Of a stretch of DNA of 64,000 bases, positions 1 to 7,817 are shown piece by piece. The number at the start of each line of letters is the position of its first letter. The first letter of the stretch is position 1. Made by a program: the position numbers and the translations under genes. The stretch comes from Marinomonas ostreistagni (GTDB taxonomy: Bacteria; Pseudomonadota; Gammaproteobacteria; Pseudomonadales; Marinomonadaceae): NCBI RefSeq assembly GCF_016888445.1, contig NZ_JAFEKF010000008.1, positions 1 to 64,000 of the forward strand, written 5' to 3'. The notes beneath the pieces were generated by a model that was not told where the DNA came from, did not search any database, and saw nothing but the letters and a program-made list of their open reading frames with translations.

Positions 1-102
1 AGGCGTTGAACCACCTGATCCCATCCCGAACTCAGAAGTGAAAGGCGCCATCGCCGATGGTAGTGTGGGAGATCCCATGTGAGAGTAGGTCGTCGTCAAG
101 CT
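1..102 (+). rRNA. rrf: 5S ribosomal RNA, 3' part (5' end outside the window)
   Basis: The first 102 bases match the bacterial 5S pattern: the conserved CCGAACTCAGAAGTGAAA loop, then GCCGATGGTAGTGTGGG and the late GAGAGTAGG segment. By comparison with the E. coli molecule about 15 bases are missing at the 5' end. The exact 3' end is inferred, because the closing helix partner is off the window. It is the last gene of an rRNA operon, since a strong terminator follows at once. Confidence 0.95.
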
Positions 103-113
103 TTTAATTAAGA

Positions 114-146
114 AGCCCTGATCGCTAACGCGGTCAGGGCTTTTTT
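114..146 (+). terminator. Rho-independent terminator of the rRNA operon
   Basis: A 12-bp stem (114-125 with 130-141, one G-U pair) closes a TAAC loop and runs into six T residues at 141-146. It lies 12 bases after the 5S gene and marks the end of the rRNA transcript. Confidence 0.9.
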
Positions 147-485
147 ACGTCTGGCGAAAATAGGCCGCGATACCGTCTATCAGTAAAAGTCGGCGCCAAA
201 CACCTTTTGCGCGCCACATATCGGCACCACGCGCCAATATGAAATGGGCGCTGCAAAAGGGTTATGACGCCTACCTCAAAGTTTCTTCAGGGCTTCGGTT
301 CTTGTACGAGGGCGTTTCACGCGCGATCGCAAGCAACGCTTGTTTATGTCATAAAAGTAGCAATTGTGCGCCACTATAGTGCCAATCCTTAATTCAGTAC
401 TGTGTAATTCAACTTTCTTTACCTAATGTCCGCTGTATGTGTGAGGCTCAAATAAGTAGCATTATCACTAATATCGGCTGTTACT
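147..485. other. Non-coding gap between rRNA operon and opgG, with a stem-loop
   Basis: No plausible gene is seen in these 339 bases. They contain an imperfect stem-loop: CCTTTTGC (203-210) pairs with GCAAAAGG (253-260), GCGCC (211-215) with GGCGC (247-251), and CATAT (217-221) with ATATG (237-241). Outer GGCG (192-195) can pair with CGCC (268-271). There is no T-run, so it is not a simple terminator. I could not identify a clear sigma-70 promoter for opgG. Confidence 0.5.
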
Positions 486-500
486 TTGAAGGGTGTGACT

Positions 501-2147
501 TTGTTTTCTTATCAAGATTTCAAGCAAGGAATGTTAGTGGGTCAGTGGGCAAAACGCTCCGCTGTGTTGGCAAGTAAGACGGCACTGATGGTAAGCGCTT
601 TGGTGAGTGTGACAGCATGCGCTGTGACGCCCTCTGTGAACCCTCAGGACGGCGAAAAGTTTGATTATGCATGGTTGAAGGGTTACGCCAAAAACCTTTC
701 TGAGCAGCCTTATGAGAGTCATCAAGGTGATGTGCCAAGCGTATTGTCTGGTCTGGACTGGGATGAGTATCAGCAGTTGCATTTCAAACGTGAAGAAAGT
801 CTGTGGCAAAAAGAAGATACTGCTTTTCGTGCGGGCTTTTTCCACTTGGGTCAGGGTTTTGTGACGCCGGTACAGATCAATGTGATCGAAGATGGTGAAG
901 CAGAGCCTGTAGAGTACGATGCAGACATGTTTGATTACGGTAAGACGCCTGTGAACGGTAACTCGTTACCTAAAGATTTAGGCTTCGCGGGTTTTCGCAT
1001 GCAATACGGCACGGATTGGGAGCGTGATATTGTCGCTTTCTTAGGCGCGAGTTACTTCCGTGCGGTGGGGGCAGAAATGCAGTATGGCTTATCGGCTCGG
1101 GGACTTGCGATCGATACGGCCATGAACAAGCCTGAAGAGTTTCCTGTGTTCACGCATTTCTGGTTTGAGAAACCAAAACCAGGTGCTGATGAAGTGACTA
1201 TTTATGCGTTGATGGATTCAGATAGCATCACTGGTGCTTACCGTTTTGATATTAAAGCTGGTGAGCCGCTAACAATGCGCGTTGATTCAGCTTTATACCC
1301 TCGTAAAGAAATCGAGCGTTTGGGTGTTGCGCCACTGACGAGTATGTACATGATTGGTGAAAATGACCGTCGTACTAACTACGATTGGCGTCCAGAGATT
1401 CATGACTCTGATGGTTTAGAAATGTTAACAGGAAACGGCGACTGGATCTGGCGACCACTGGGTAACCCTGAGCAACTGCGTTTTAATGCCTACATGGATG
1501 AGAACCCGCAAGGCTTTGGCTTGATGCAGCGTGATCGCAACTTTGATCATTACCTAGATGATGGTGTGTTTTATGAGAAGCGTCCGAGCCTTTGGATCGA
1601 GCCGATTGGTAACTGGGGTAAGGGCTCAGTACAGTTAGTGGAGATTCCAACACTGGATGAAACGTTCGATAACATCGTCGCTTTCTGGAACCCTGCTGAA
1701 GAAGTTAAGCCTGGCCAAGAGTTGCTATACAGCTACAACATGTACTGGGGTAGCGAAGCGCCATTCGAATCAGGCAAAGCAACGGTACAAAGCACCTACA
1801 CAGGTATCGGTGGTGTAGTAGGTAAGAAGCGCGAATACTACAGCAAACGCTTCGCGATCGATTTTGAAGGCGAGATCTTTGATATGTTAGGTCAAACCGC
1901 GAAAGTAAAACCTGTGATCGAAACGTCTCGTGGCCGTGTCGAAATCACCTCCGCTCGCCCACAGCATCATATTGGTGGCTACCGAGCTATGTTCGATTTA
2001 GTACCGCTTGATGAGTCGCAAGAACCGATCAATATCAAGGTTCACCTAGAAGCAAATGGTCAGGTGTTGTCTGAAACTTGGCAGTACCAGTGGACACCAC
2101 CGGCTGCTGAAGATCGTGAGCTGTATAACGCGGGCCACTTAAAGTAG
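501..2147 (+). CDS. opgG: Glucan biosynthesis protein G (OpgG/MdoG family), probably lipid-anchored
   Basis: The protein matches the periplasmic OpgG/OpgD family, which acts on the beta-glucan backbone of osmoregulated periplasmic glucans (some members are beta-1,2-glucanases). Family hallmarks include the FDYGK, GFAGFRMQYG, DWERDI, FLGASYFRA and GLSARGLAIDT stretches. The N-terminus is a signal peptide ending in VTAC, a credible lipobox, so the product may be a lipoprotein. The start is uncertain: TTG 501 has GAAGGG seven bases upstream, whereas TTG 486 has no ribosome site and ATG 531 has AAGGA directly abutting it. The partner glucosyltransferase gene opgH does not follow; a terminator and a convergent gene do. 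Family assignment is firm; lipidation is inferred. Confidence 0.9.
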   Translation: MFSYQDFKQGMLVGQWAKRSAVLASKTALMVSALVSVTACAVTPSVNPQDGEKFDYAWLKGYAKNLSEQPYESHQGDVPSVLSGLDWDEYQQLHFKREESLWQKEDTAFRAGFFHLGQGFVTPVQINVIEDGEAEPVEYDADMFDYGKTPVNGNSLPKDLGFAGFRMQYGTDWERDIVAFLGASYFRAVGAEMQYGLSARGLAIDTAMNKPEEFPVFTHFWFEKPKPGADEVTIYALMDSDSITGAYRFDIKAGEPLTMRVDSALYPRKEIERLGVAPLTSMYMIGENDRRTNYDWRPEIHDSDGLEMLTGNGDWIWRPLGNPEQLRFNAYMDENPQGFGLMQRDRNFDHYLDDGVFYEKRPSLWIEPIGNWGKGSVQLVEIPTLDETFDNIVAFWNPAEEVKPGQELLYSYNMYWGSEAPFESGKATVQSTYTGIGGVVGKKREYYSKRFAIDFEGEIFDMLGQTAKVKPVIETSRGRVEITSARPQHHIGGYRAMFDLVPLDESQEPINIKVHLEANGQVLSETWQYQWTPPAAEDRELYNAGHLK

Positions 2148-2161
2148 CGCCCTCTAGATTG

Positions 2162-2187
2162 AAAAGCCCCTTAAGGGGCTTTTTTTA
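2162..2187. terminator. Bidirectional terminator between opgG and the GNAT gene
   Basis: AAAAGCCCC-TTAA-GGGGCTTTTTTT forms a symmetrical hairpin with A-tract and T-tract, so it can stop transcription from both sides. It overlaps the stop codon of the convergent acetyltransferase gene. Confidence 0.9.
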
Positions 2188-2625
2188 TGACTGATTAAAT
2201 TGCATCAGTATCAAGTTGGGCTGTTTTAAACAGTAGCGTTGGAAGCGTCCTGTGATGTCATCAGGAAGGTTGCTAAGCTGATCGGCTGATACTTCGCTGA
2301 AGCCGCACTGTTCATAGAAGTGCTTTAAGTCGCGATGATTCATGCAAAAGCTTGGCTGTGCTGTTAGTTGTGGTTGCAGGTGCTGTACCAATTGGCGTGC
2401 GTAACCTTGACCACGAGCTTGTGGATGAGTAACGAGGGCCGTTAGTAATTGGCAGTCTGCGAAGGGTTTTAAGCGCACGGCGGCGATAATGGTTGCGCCA
2501 TCTTTAATCGCCCACATCGGTTCGGCTTTATTGGGTTTGCCGCTAGGGTAGTAGGCTTGGTAGAACTTTTTAACCAGAGGAAACCAAAGTGGCTCTACGG
2601 CAATCGGCTGGATTATAGGTGGCAA
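2185..2625 (-). CDS. GNAT-family N-acetyltransferase
   Basis: This 146-residue protein has the GNAT acetyl-CoA binding motif A: VTHPQARGQGYARQLV at about residues 65-80, with the R-G-Q-G-Y-A pyrophosphate loop. A later HFYEQCGF segment corresponds to the family's C-terminal motif B (xFYxxxGF). The substrate cannot be read from the sequence; the length and arrangement fit small-molecule or protein N-acetyltransferases. It is a single gene read convergently with opgG and divergently from the hydrolase at 2704. The open frame begins with TTG; no ATG lies near the N-terminus, so the start is only tentative. Confidence 0.8.
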   Translation of the reverse strand: MPPIIQPIAVEPLWFPLVKKFYQAYYPSGKPNKAEPMWAIKDGATIIAAVRLKPFADCQLLTALVTHPQARGQGYARQLVQHLQPQLTAQPSFCMNHRDLKHFYEQCGFSEVSADQLSNLPDDITGRFQRYCLKQPNLILMQFNQS

Positions 2626-2703
2626 ACTTGTGCTCCACGCTAGTGATTTAGTGTATATCCGCTATGATAAGCGTTTTAAAGACTGACTCAATGGGAGAGC
2701 GAC

Positions 2704-3879
2704 ATGTTGTCACGCTGGCTGGCGATTGGACTAATGGCCATGAGTGCACTGGTATCGGCACAAGATGATGTGGCCGTACAGCAGACGGGGGAGCCCTTTA
2801 GCGAATATCGCGAGCGTCTTAGTGACTATTTTTGGACGCATAAGGCGTGGGTTGACGCTAATAACAAAACTACGGAAGTGGCTGCGGTGTTGCCGTTTGA
2901 GTATCAGCCTGATGCAGAGCGCTGTGCGACGTCCGATAGCGTGGGTTTGTTGTTGTTTCATGGTTTATCGGACTCACCATTCACGTTACGTGATCCTGCC
3001 AAGGCGCTTTCTGAATACTGCGTACATACTCGTGTGATGTTATTGCCAGGCCATGGTAGTAAGGCAGAAGATTTGATTGACATTGAACGTGATTCTTGGC
3101 GTAAAGCAGTGGCTCAGGCGGTCAAGGAGTTTGCTGGTGAAGTCGATCAGGTTTATCTCGGCGGCTTTTCTACTGGTGGAGCCCTTGTAACCGAGTATGC
3201 GTGGCAACATGCGGATGACATTGAAGGTGTGGTGCTATTTTCTCCGCTGTTTAAAATCAATAGCGGTATTGATTGGCTGGCACCTTGGTTAGCGCCTTTT
3301 ATTGATTGGCTCGATCATCACCCTACGGATGATTACGCCAAGTATGCATCCATTCCGGTGCCTGCTATTGCGCAGGCGTACTCGCTAGCCAAAGAAGTGC
3401 GACAAACGGTAGCGACCTCCACAGCGCCGTTGCCGGTGTTCATTGCTTTGTCGGCCGAGGATGCGACGGTGGATTCAGAGGTGACACTGGAGGTTTATCG
3501 TCAGTCTATGGCGGTGCATTCCGGTAGTCGTTTGACACTCTATAGTACGCAAGCCTCTCAGGCTGATAATAGTGAATATGAAGTGGTGAACAGTGTTTTG
3601 CCTGAGCAGCGTATTCATGGCTTGTCACATATATCGGTGCATGGTGCGCCGGATAACCCTTATTACGGAGCGCAAGGGAGTTACCGACAATGTGGTTGGT
3701 ATCTTGACGATAAAGCTCAATATGATGCTTGTCGGCATACGCCGCATAATTGGTTTGGTGAGCGCAGTGCGGCACTAACTGAGCGCAGTAATAGCGCCGC
3801 GCGATTAACTTGGAACCCCTACTTTGCTGAGTTGATGCAGCAGGTTGCGACCTTTATGGAAGTGGCAGACGTACGCTAG
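2704..3879 (+). CDS. Secreted alpha/beta hydrolase (lipase/esterase-like)
   Basis: The 391-residue product begins with a typical Sec signal peptide (MLSRWLAIGL... VSAQ, cleavage near residue 19-20), so it is probably periplasmic or secreted. The alpha/beta hydrolase fold is shown by LLLFHGLSDSP (oxyanion loop, residues 82-92) and the nucleophile elbow GFSTG with Ser156. Asp253 or Asp257, and a His in the GLSHISVHG segment (residues 306-314), are the likely acid and base. It resembles serine-aminopeptidase S33/monoglyceride-lipase-like hydrolases. Several Cys residues could form disulfides. No neighbour suggests the substrate. ATG at 2704 follows GGGAGAG with good spacing. Confidence 0.82.
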   Translation: MLSRWLAIGLMAMSALVSAQDDVAVQQTGEPFSEYRERLSDYFWTHKAWVDANNKTTEVAAVLPFEYQPDAERCATSDSVGLLLFHGLSDSPFTLRDPAKALSEYCVHTRVMLLPGHGSKAEDLIDIERDSWRKAVAQAVKEFAGEVDQVYLGGFSTGGALVTEYAWQHADDIEGVVLFSPLFKINSGIDWLAPWLAPFIDWLDHHPTDDYAKYASIPVPAIAQAYSLAKEVRQTVATSTAPLPVFIALSAEDATVDSEVTLEVYRQSMAVHSGSRLTLYSTQASQADNSEYEVVNSVLPEQRIHGLSHISVHGAPDNPYYGAQGSYRQCGWYLDDKAQYDACRHTPHNWFGERSAALTERSNSAARLTWNPYFAELMQQVATFMEVADVR

Positions 3880-3921
3880 CTTCCGGTTTTAAAATGATAT
3901 GTATTTGTATAGGACATGCCA

Positions 3922-4875
3922 ATGCGTGATGTGCTTGCCTTATTAAGTGACAGTAAATTCCACTCTGGAGAGGAGTTGGGAGAGGCATTAGGAATTACCC
4001 GAGCTGCAGTTTGGAAGCGACTTAAGAAGCTTGATGCGGCGGGTATCACGGTTCACTCAGTGAAGGGGCGCGGCTATCGTATTCCTGCCCCTATTACCTT
4101 GTTGTCAGAGGCGCGTTTGCGTGCTGCAGGTGTGGCTTCCAACATTGGTATTGATGTGCCGTTTGATACGCCTTCGACCAATGACATACTGAAGCAAAAA
4201 ATTGCCTTGGGCAGCAGCCTGCCAGCTCTGGTCGTTACAGAGCATCAGACCCAAGGCAAAGGTCGTCGCGGGCGCGTCTGGGAAAGTGGTGTGGCCAAAA
4301 ACATCACTATGTCGTTTGGTTGGAAGTTTGATCAAGGTCCGAGTGTGATTGAGGGGCTGAGTCTCGCGGTAGGTGTTGTGATTGCGCAGGTGTTGCGTCA
4401 GCTTGGGATTCCCAACCCTGGCCTAAAGTGGCCCAACGATATCCATATCGATGGGCAAAAAATTTGTGGCATTTTATTAGAGATGGTGGCTGATCAAGAT
4501 GTGTGTCGGGTGGTGATCGGGATTGGTTTAAATGTCGAGTCAACGCAAGAGCAAGAAGAAAAGGTCGATCAGCCATGGACAGATTTAGCGCGTCGTTTGT
4601 CTAGCGTGCCAGATCGTAATCAGGTGATAGCGGCGATCGTGCAGGGGTTACAGGAAGTCTGTGAAGTGTTTGAGCGGGGGCAAGGGCTGAGTCATTACTT
4701 GCCTCAATGGCAGGCGTTTGATGTGCTTTATAATCAGCCTGTCAGGGTGTTCAGTGGTACTAGACAGCAAGAAGGCATCGCTCGCGGTGTGGATGAAAGT
4801 GGTGCGCTGCGCTTGGAGACAGAGTCAGGCATCGAGTTGCTACATGGAGGAGAAATTAGTGTCCGTAAACAGTAA
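3922..4875 (+). CDS. birA: Bifunctional biotin--[acetyl-CoA-carboxylase] ligase / biotin operon repressor BirA
   Basis: BirA activates biotin with ATP and attaches it to the carrier subunit of acetyl-CoA carboxylase. The N-terminal winged helix (residues 1-60; GITRAAVWKRLKKL recognition helix, then VKGRGYRI) makes it the DNA-binding, bifunctional type. The catalytic domain shows TEHQTQGKGRRGRVW (biotinoyl-AMP loop), SLAVGVV, LKWPNDI and KICGILLEM, followed by a C-terminal SH3-like domain. The ATG at 3916 sits one base after AGGA, so the second ATG at 3922, seven bases downstream of AGGA, is the better start. The 3' end overlaps coaX, implying coupling. Confidence 0.96.
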   Translation: MRDVLALLSDSKFHSGEELGEALGITRAAVWKRLKKLDAAGITVHSVKGRGYRIPAPITLLSEARLRAAGVASNIGIDVPFDTPSTNDILKQKIALGSSLPALVVTEHQTQGKGRRGRVWESGVAKNITMSFGWKFDQGPSVIEGLSLAVGVVIAQVLRQLGIPNPGLKWPNDIHIDGQKICGILLEMVADQDVCRVVIGIGLNVESTQEQEEKVDQPWTDLARRLSSVPDRNQVIAAIVQGLQEVCEVFERGQGLSHYLPQWQAFDVLYNQPVRVFSGTRQQEGIARGVDESGALRLETESGIELLHGGEISVRKQ

Positions 4876-5569
4876 GACGCTGGTGCTGGATGCTGGTAAT
4901 ACAGCGTTGAAGTGGACCTTGTTTGACGCTGGAGAAGTGTCGCAAAAGTGGACGTCAGACACTCCACCGGATGTAACACCTGAGCGAATTATTATTGCTA
5001 GTGTGCGCTCTGCAGCGCAAACGCACGCGCTGCAACAGCTGCTGAGCTCGACTTATGCCAATATTAGTCAGACGCAGGTGCATACAGAAACCGCTGTGTG
5101 CGGTGTACAGAATTCTTATGCCGAGCCGGAGCGGCTCGGCGTCGATCGATGGCTAGCCGCCATCTCGGCGTATCGTGATTATGGTGGCCCGTGTGTGGTG
5201 GTGGATGCTGGGACGGCAATTAAAGTCGAGTTTATTGATGCGAAGGGCCTGCACCTAGGGGGCTACATCGTGCCAGGTTTAGAGCTAATGTCCTCAAGCT
5301 TAGTGGCCAACACGGCGCGTATTCGTTTCACTCAAGCAGAAATATCGGCCAACAACAGCATTCCAAATTCGACCGCGGATGCCGTGAGTCAAGGCTGCTT
5401 GCAAATGGCGTTAGGCTTTTTGCAACGGATCTATGCGCAGCACAGCGAGGCTACATGGTTGGTTACGGGGGGCACCGGTAGAGAATTGATGTCGTTACTG
5501 AATTTGCCATGTATCATGGATGAACATTTGGTCGCCAAAGGGGCTTATTATGTGGCGAATGGACGTTAA
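4859..5569 (+). CDS. coaX: Type III pantothenate kinase
   Basis: CoaX phosphorylates pantothenate in the first step of coenzyme A synthesis. The ASKHA-fold motifs are present: LDAGNTALKW (phosphate 1), a GVDRWLAAISA segment and VVDAGTAIKVEF (phosphate 2), with YIVPGLELM and TGGTGREL towards the C-terminus. The length (236 aa) is usual for the family. The frame stays open far upstream inside birA, but homology begins here. GTG 4859 has GGAGGAG at 4846-4852 with good spacing and overlaps birA by 17 bases. ATG 4844 is a less likely alternative. Confidence 0.93.
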   Translation: MSVNSKTLVLDAGNTALKWTLFDAGEVSQKWTSDTPPDVTPERIIIASVRSAAQTHALQQLLSSTYANISQTQVHTETAVCGVQNSYAEPERLGVDRWLAAISAYRDYGGPCVVVDAGTAIKVEFIDAKGLHLGGYIVPGLELMSSSLVANTARIRFTQAEISANNSIPNSTADAVSQGCLQMALGFLQRIYAQHSEATWLVTGGTGRELMSLLNLPCIMDEHLVAKGAYYVANGR

Positions 5570-5584
5570 TACAGTGAGTAACGT

Positions 5585-6301
5585 ATGAAGTGGTTGTTTT
5601 TACTGCTGGTATTAGCAAATGCTGGCTTTATCGCATGGCAGGGATTTTCGGGGGCGGATAATACGGTAGCTGAGGCACCGATTTATGGCCCGCCTGTTAG
5701 TGAGAAAATTTATCTGGTGGATGAGGTGAGCGGTGAAAGTGCCACGCCAGTCGCGTCAGCGCCAAGTATTAGTCAAAGTGAGCGAGTCGCGTCAGAGATT
5801 AATCAAGCGGTGGTACAGACTTCGAGTAATGAGTCTCAAACTTCCTTGCTCTGTCCAGCCATTGAAGTTGAGCGGTCACAAGATCAAGGCGTCGTTGAGG
5901 CGGCGTTAGGGCAAGCTGGGTTGGCGTTTACGCGTCAGCAAAGTGATGTGGCGCGTGAAAAGTATTGGCTCTACATTCCTGCGCCAGGGTCGTCGGCTAG
6001 GGCGCGTAGCATGGTTAATCAGCTAAAGCAGCAGGGCATCGATAGTTATGTGGTCGGCAGTGGTGAGATGCAGGGGCGGATTTCCTTGGGTTTATTCTCT
6101 TCACAGATGCGCGCGCAGCAGGCGCAGGAGTCGATTGCTGATCAGACCAATATGCTGGTCAGCATTTATCAGCATCAACGCACAGTGAGTGTGACGGAGT
6201 TGCTGTTAGACGAGCCGATTGCGGTCACTGACTGGGAGGCGTTCTTGTCGCGTCTAGATTTGTCCAAGCTGTTAATAAAAATAGAAAAAAATCCTTGTTA
6301 A
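5585..6301 (+). CDS. SPOR-domain membrane protein
   Basis: This 238-residue protein has one N-terminal membrane segment (WLFLLLVLANAGFIAW, residues 3-18), a low-complexity periplasmic linker, and a C-terminal domain with the SPOR pattern: KYWLYIPAPGS, then Q-L-K-Q-Q-G-I-D-S-Y-V-V, then GRISLGLFSSQMRAQQA. SPOR domains bind denuded peptidoglycan glycans, often at the septum. A SPOR gene after birA-coaX is the arrangement known from Pseudomonas-type genomes. Its specific function is unknown. The gene ends immediately before the tRNA promoter. Confidence 0.85.
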   Translation: MKWLFLLLVLANAGFIAWQGFSGADNTVAEAPIYGPPVSEKIYLVDEVSGESATPVASAPSISQSERVASEINQAVVQTSSNESQTSLLCPAIEVERSQDQGVVEAALGQAGLAFTRQQSDVAREKYWLYIPAPGSSARARSMVNQLKQQGIDSYVVGSGEMQGRISLGLFSSQMRAQQAQESIADQTNMLVSIYQHQRTVSVTELLLDEPIAVTDWEAFLSRLDLSKLLIKIEKNPC

Positions 6302-6304
6302 CGC

Positions 6305-6332
6305 TTGCATTTGAAAATTCGATTCATATAAT
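6305..6332 (+). promoter_or_regulatory. Sigma-70 promoter of the tRNA-Tyr/Gly/Thr cluster
   Basis: TTGCAT (6305-6310) and a perfect TATAAT (6327-6332) are separated by 16 bases. The GC-rich stretch that follows suits a stable-RNA promoter. tRNA-Tyr begins 43 bases downstream of the -10. Confidence 0.75.
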
Positions 6333-6375
6333 GGCTTCCACCTTTTGGGGCGTTGTCGCAATGCCTTGAATCCGT

Positions 6376-6459
<84 letters not shown>

Positions 6460-6464
6460 CTTTA

Positions 6465-6539
6465 GCGGGTATGGTATAGTGGCTATTACCTCAGCCTTCC
6501 AAGCTGAAGAGGCGGGTTCGATTCCCGCTACCCGCTCCA
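6465..6539 (+). tRNA. tRNA-Gly (anticodon TCC)
   Basis: GCGGGTA pairs with TACCCGC in the acceptor, the anticodon loop is CTTCCAA, and the T-arm GGGTTCGATTCCC is intact. CCA is encoded. It lies five bases after tRNA-Tyr. Confidence 0.98.
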
Positions 6540-6543
6540 AGTT

Positions 6544-6619
6544 GCTCATGTAGCTCAGTTGGTAGAGCACACCCTTGGTAAGGGTGAGGTCGGCAGTTCA
6601 AATCTGCTCATGAGCTCCA
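6544..6619 (+). tRNA. tRNA-Thr (anticodon GGT)
   Basis: The acceptor GCTCATG pairs with CATGAGC, the anticodon loop is TTGGTAA inside ACCCTTGGTAAGGGT, and CCA is encoded. It closes the Tyr-Gly-Thr cluster. Confidence 0.98.
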
Positions 6620-6739
6620 GCATTTCTCAATGCTAAAACTGGCGAATTTCAAGTAGCCAATTTTATTGTCTGATTTTTGGGCAAATACCACTTGCTAAAT
6701 ATTAAACAAGTCGGTATCATCCTCCGCCCATACGAATGT
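6620..6739 (+). promoter_or_regulatory. tRNA-Thr/tRNA-Trp spacer with promoter for tRNA-Trp-secE-nusG; tufB absent
   Basis: In many gammaproteobacteria a second EF-Tu gene sits between these two tRNAs. Here only 120 AT-rich, non-coding bases remain. TTGCTA (6692-6697) and TATCAT (6715-6720) with a 17-base spacer form a plausible promoter about 20 bases upstream of tRNA-Trp. Confidence 0.6.
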
Positions 6740-6815
6740 AGGCCAGTAGTTCAGCTGGTAGAGCGTCGGTCTCCAAAACCGAATGTCGGGGGTTCGAATC
6801 CCTCCTGGCCTGCCA
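6740..6815 (+). tRNA. tRNA-Trp (anticodon CCA)
   Basis: The acceptor AGGCCAG pairs with CTGGCCT, the anticodon loop is TCTCCAAAA-like with CCA, and the T-arm GGGGGTTCGAATCCCTC and encoded CCA end are intact. It is 40 bases upstream of secE and probably cotranscribed with it. Confidence 0.98.
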
Positions 6816-6855
6816 TATTTCGTATCCAATTTCTTAGCTAGGGATCACCTGAAGT

Positions 6856-7224
6856 ATGAGTTCGAGTGCTGAAACTCAAGAGTCTCGCGGAGACGTTTTT
6901 AAGTGGGCGGTTGTTGTCCTTCTTGTAGCCGTAGCGGTAGTCGGTAACAACTATTTTTCTGCTGAGTCGTTGCTGTATCGCTTGATTGCTGTTTTGGTTC
7001 TGGCTGGTATTGCTGGCTTCGTTGCGCTAAATACGGCTAAAGGGCGTTCTTTTGCAAAGCTTGCAAAAGAGGCAAAGACAGAAATTCGTCGTGTTGTATG
7101 GCCAACGAGACAGGAAACGGTTCAAACAACGTTGATCGTTTTGGCGGTTGTTATTTTTATGTCTCTCGTACTGTGGGGAGTTGATTCGCTCCTTGGCTGG
7201 ATCGTTTCTGCAGTAATAGGTTAG
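6856..7224 (+). CDS. secE: Preprotein translocase subunit SecE
   Basis: SecE stabilises SecY in the inner-membrane export channel. The 122 residues include two N-terminal hydrophobic segments (about 17-33 and 40-57), as in the three-helix E. coli form, the conserved cytoplasmic KEAKTEIRRVVWPTRQE amphipathic region (71-87), and the essential final membrane helix (about 92-118). The gene lies between tRNA-Trp and nusG, the classical position. Its TAG stop is part of the nusG ribosome-binding site. Confidence 0.97.
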   Translation: MSSSAETQESRGDVFKWAVVVLLVAVAVVGNNYFSAESLLYRLIAVLVLAGIAGFVALNTAKGRSFAKLAKEAKTEIRRVVWPTRQETVQTTLIVLAVVIFMSLVLWGVDSLLGWIVSAVIG

Positions 7225-7233
7225 GAGTTGCTC

Positions 7234-7767
7234 GTGACGAAACGATGGTATGTGGTACAAGCGTACTCAGGTTATGAAAAGCACGTAATGCGTTCGCTGA
7301 AAGAGCGTGTTGGCATTATGGGCATGGAAGATTATTTTGGCGATATCCTAGTTCCGACTGAGGAAGTAGTTGAGATTCGCGATGGCAAGAAGCGCAAGAG
7401 TGAGCGTAAATTCTATCCGGGCTACGTGTTAGTTCAGATGGATATGAATGATGACTCTTGGCACTTAGTCAAAGGAACAGCGCGTGTGCTTGGCTTTATT
7501 GGCGGCACAGCGGATAAACCATCACCGATCACTGACCGTGAAGCGGATGCGATTCTGCAGCGTGTTACTGAAGGTGTGGATAAACCTCGTCCTAAGACAT
7601 TGTTTGAAGTGGGTGAAGTGGTTCGTGTTAACGAAGGTCCATTCGCAGACTTCAACGGTGTGGTTGAAGAGGTTGATTACGATAAAAGCCGAATCAAAGT
7701 GGCCGTGCTTATCTTTGGGCGCTCTACGCCAGTTGATTTGGAATTTAGTCAGGTTGAAAAAACCTGA
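7234..7767 (+). CDS. nusG: Transcription termination/antitermination protein NusG
   Basis: NusG binds RNA polymerase and links it to Rho or to the ribosome. The NGN domain ([13 protein letters not shown], then [18 protein letters not shown]) and the C-terminal KOW domain ([18 protein letters not shown]) are complete; 177 aa. GTG 7234 lies six bases after TAGGAG and is preferred to TTG 7228, which abuts that site. The last codons hold a perfect 7-bp hairpin (TCAGGTT/AACCTGA, 7749-7767) with no T-run. Confidence 0.97.
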   Translation: MTKRWYVVQAYSGYEKHVMRSLKERVGIMGMEDYFGDILVPTEEVVEIRDGKKRKSERKFYPGYVLVQMDMNDDSWHLVKGTARVLGFIGGTADKPSPITDREADAILQRVTEGVDKPRPKTLFEVGEVVRVNEGPFADFNGVVEEVDYDKSRIKVAVLIFGRSTPVDLEFSQVEKT

Positions 7768-7780
7768 TCACGTACTAATC

Positions 7781-7815
7781 GGGTAGCCTTCGGGCGGTGA
7801 CCCATTTGGAGTAAA
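7781..7815 (+). promoter_or_regulatory. Candidate ribosomal protein L1 translational operator before rplK
   Basis: GGGT(A)GCC-TTCG-GGC(GGTG)ACCC forms a hairpin with an asymmetric internal loop directly before the rplK ribosome site TTGGAG. In enteric bacteria L1 represses the rplK-rplA mRNA by binding a mimic of its 23S site at this place. The position and asymmetric loop fit; binding is inferred. Confidence 0.45.
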
Positions 7816-7817
7816 TA

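Noticed and set aside
3506..3775. Minus-strand 89-codon frame rich in His and Tyr within the hydrolase gene
   Set aside because: It lies wholly within a well-supported gene, has no ribosome site and no recognisable domain.
4718..4858. Long N-terminal extension of CoaX inside birA
   Set aside because: The extension is out-of-frame birA sequence; conserved CoaX starts at GTG 4859 with a good ribosome site.
7749..7767. Perfect 7-bp hairpin at the end of nusG as a terminator
   Set aside because: It lies inside the coding end and has no following T-run; read-through to rplK is expected.
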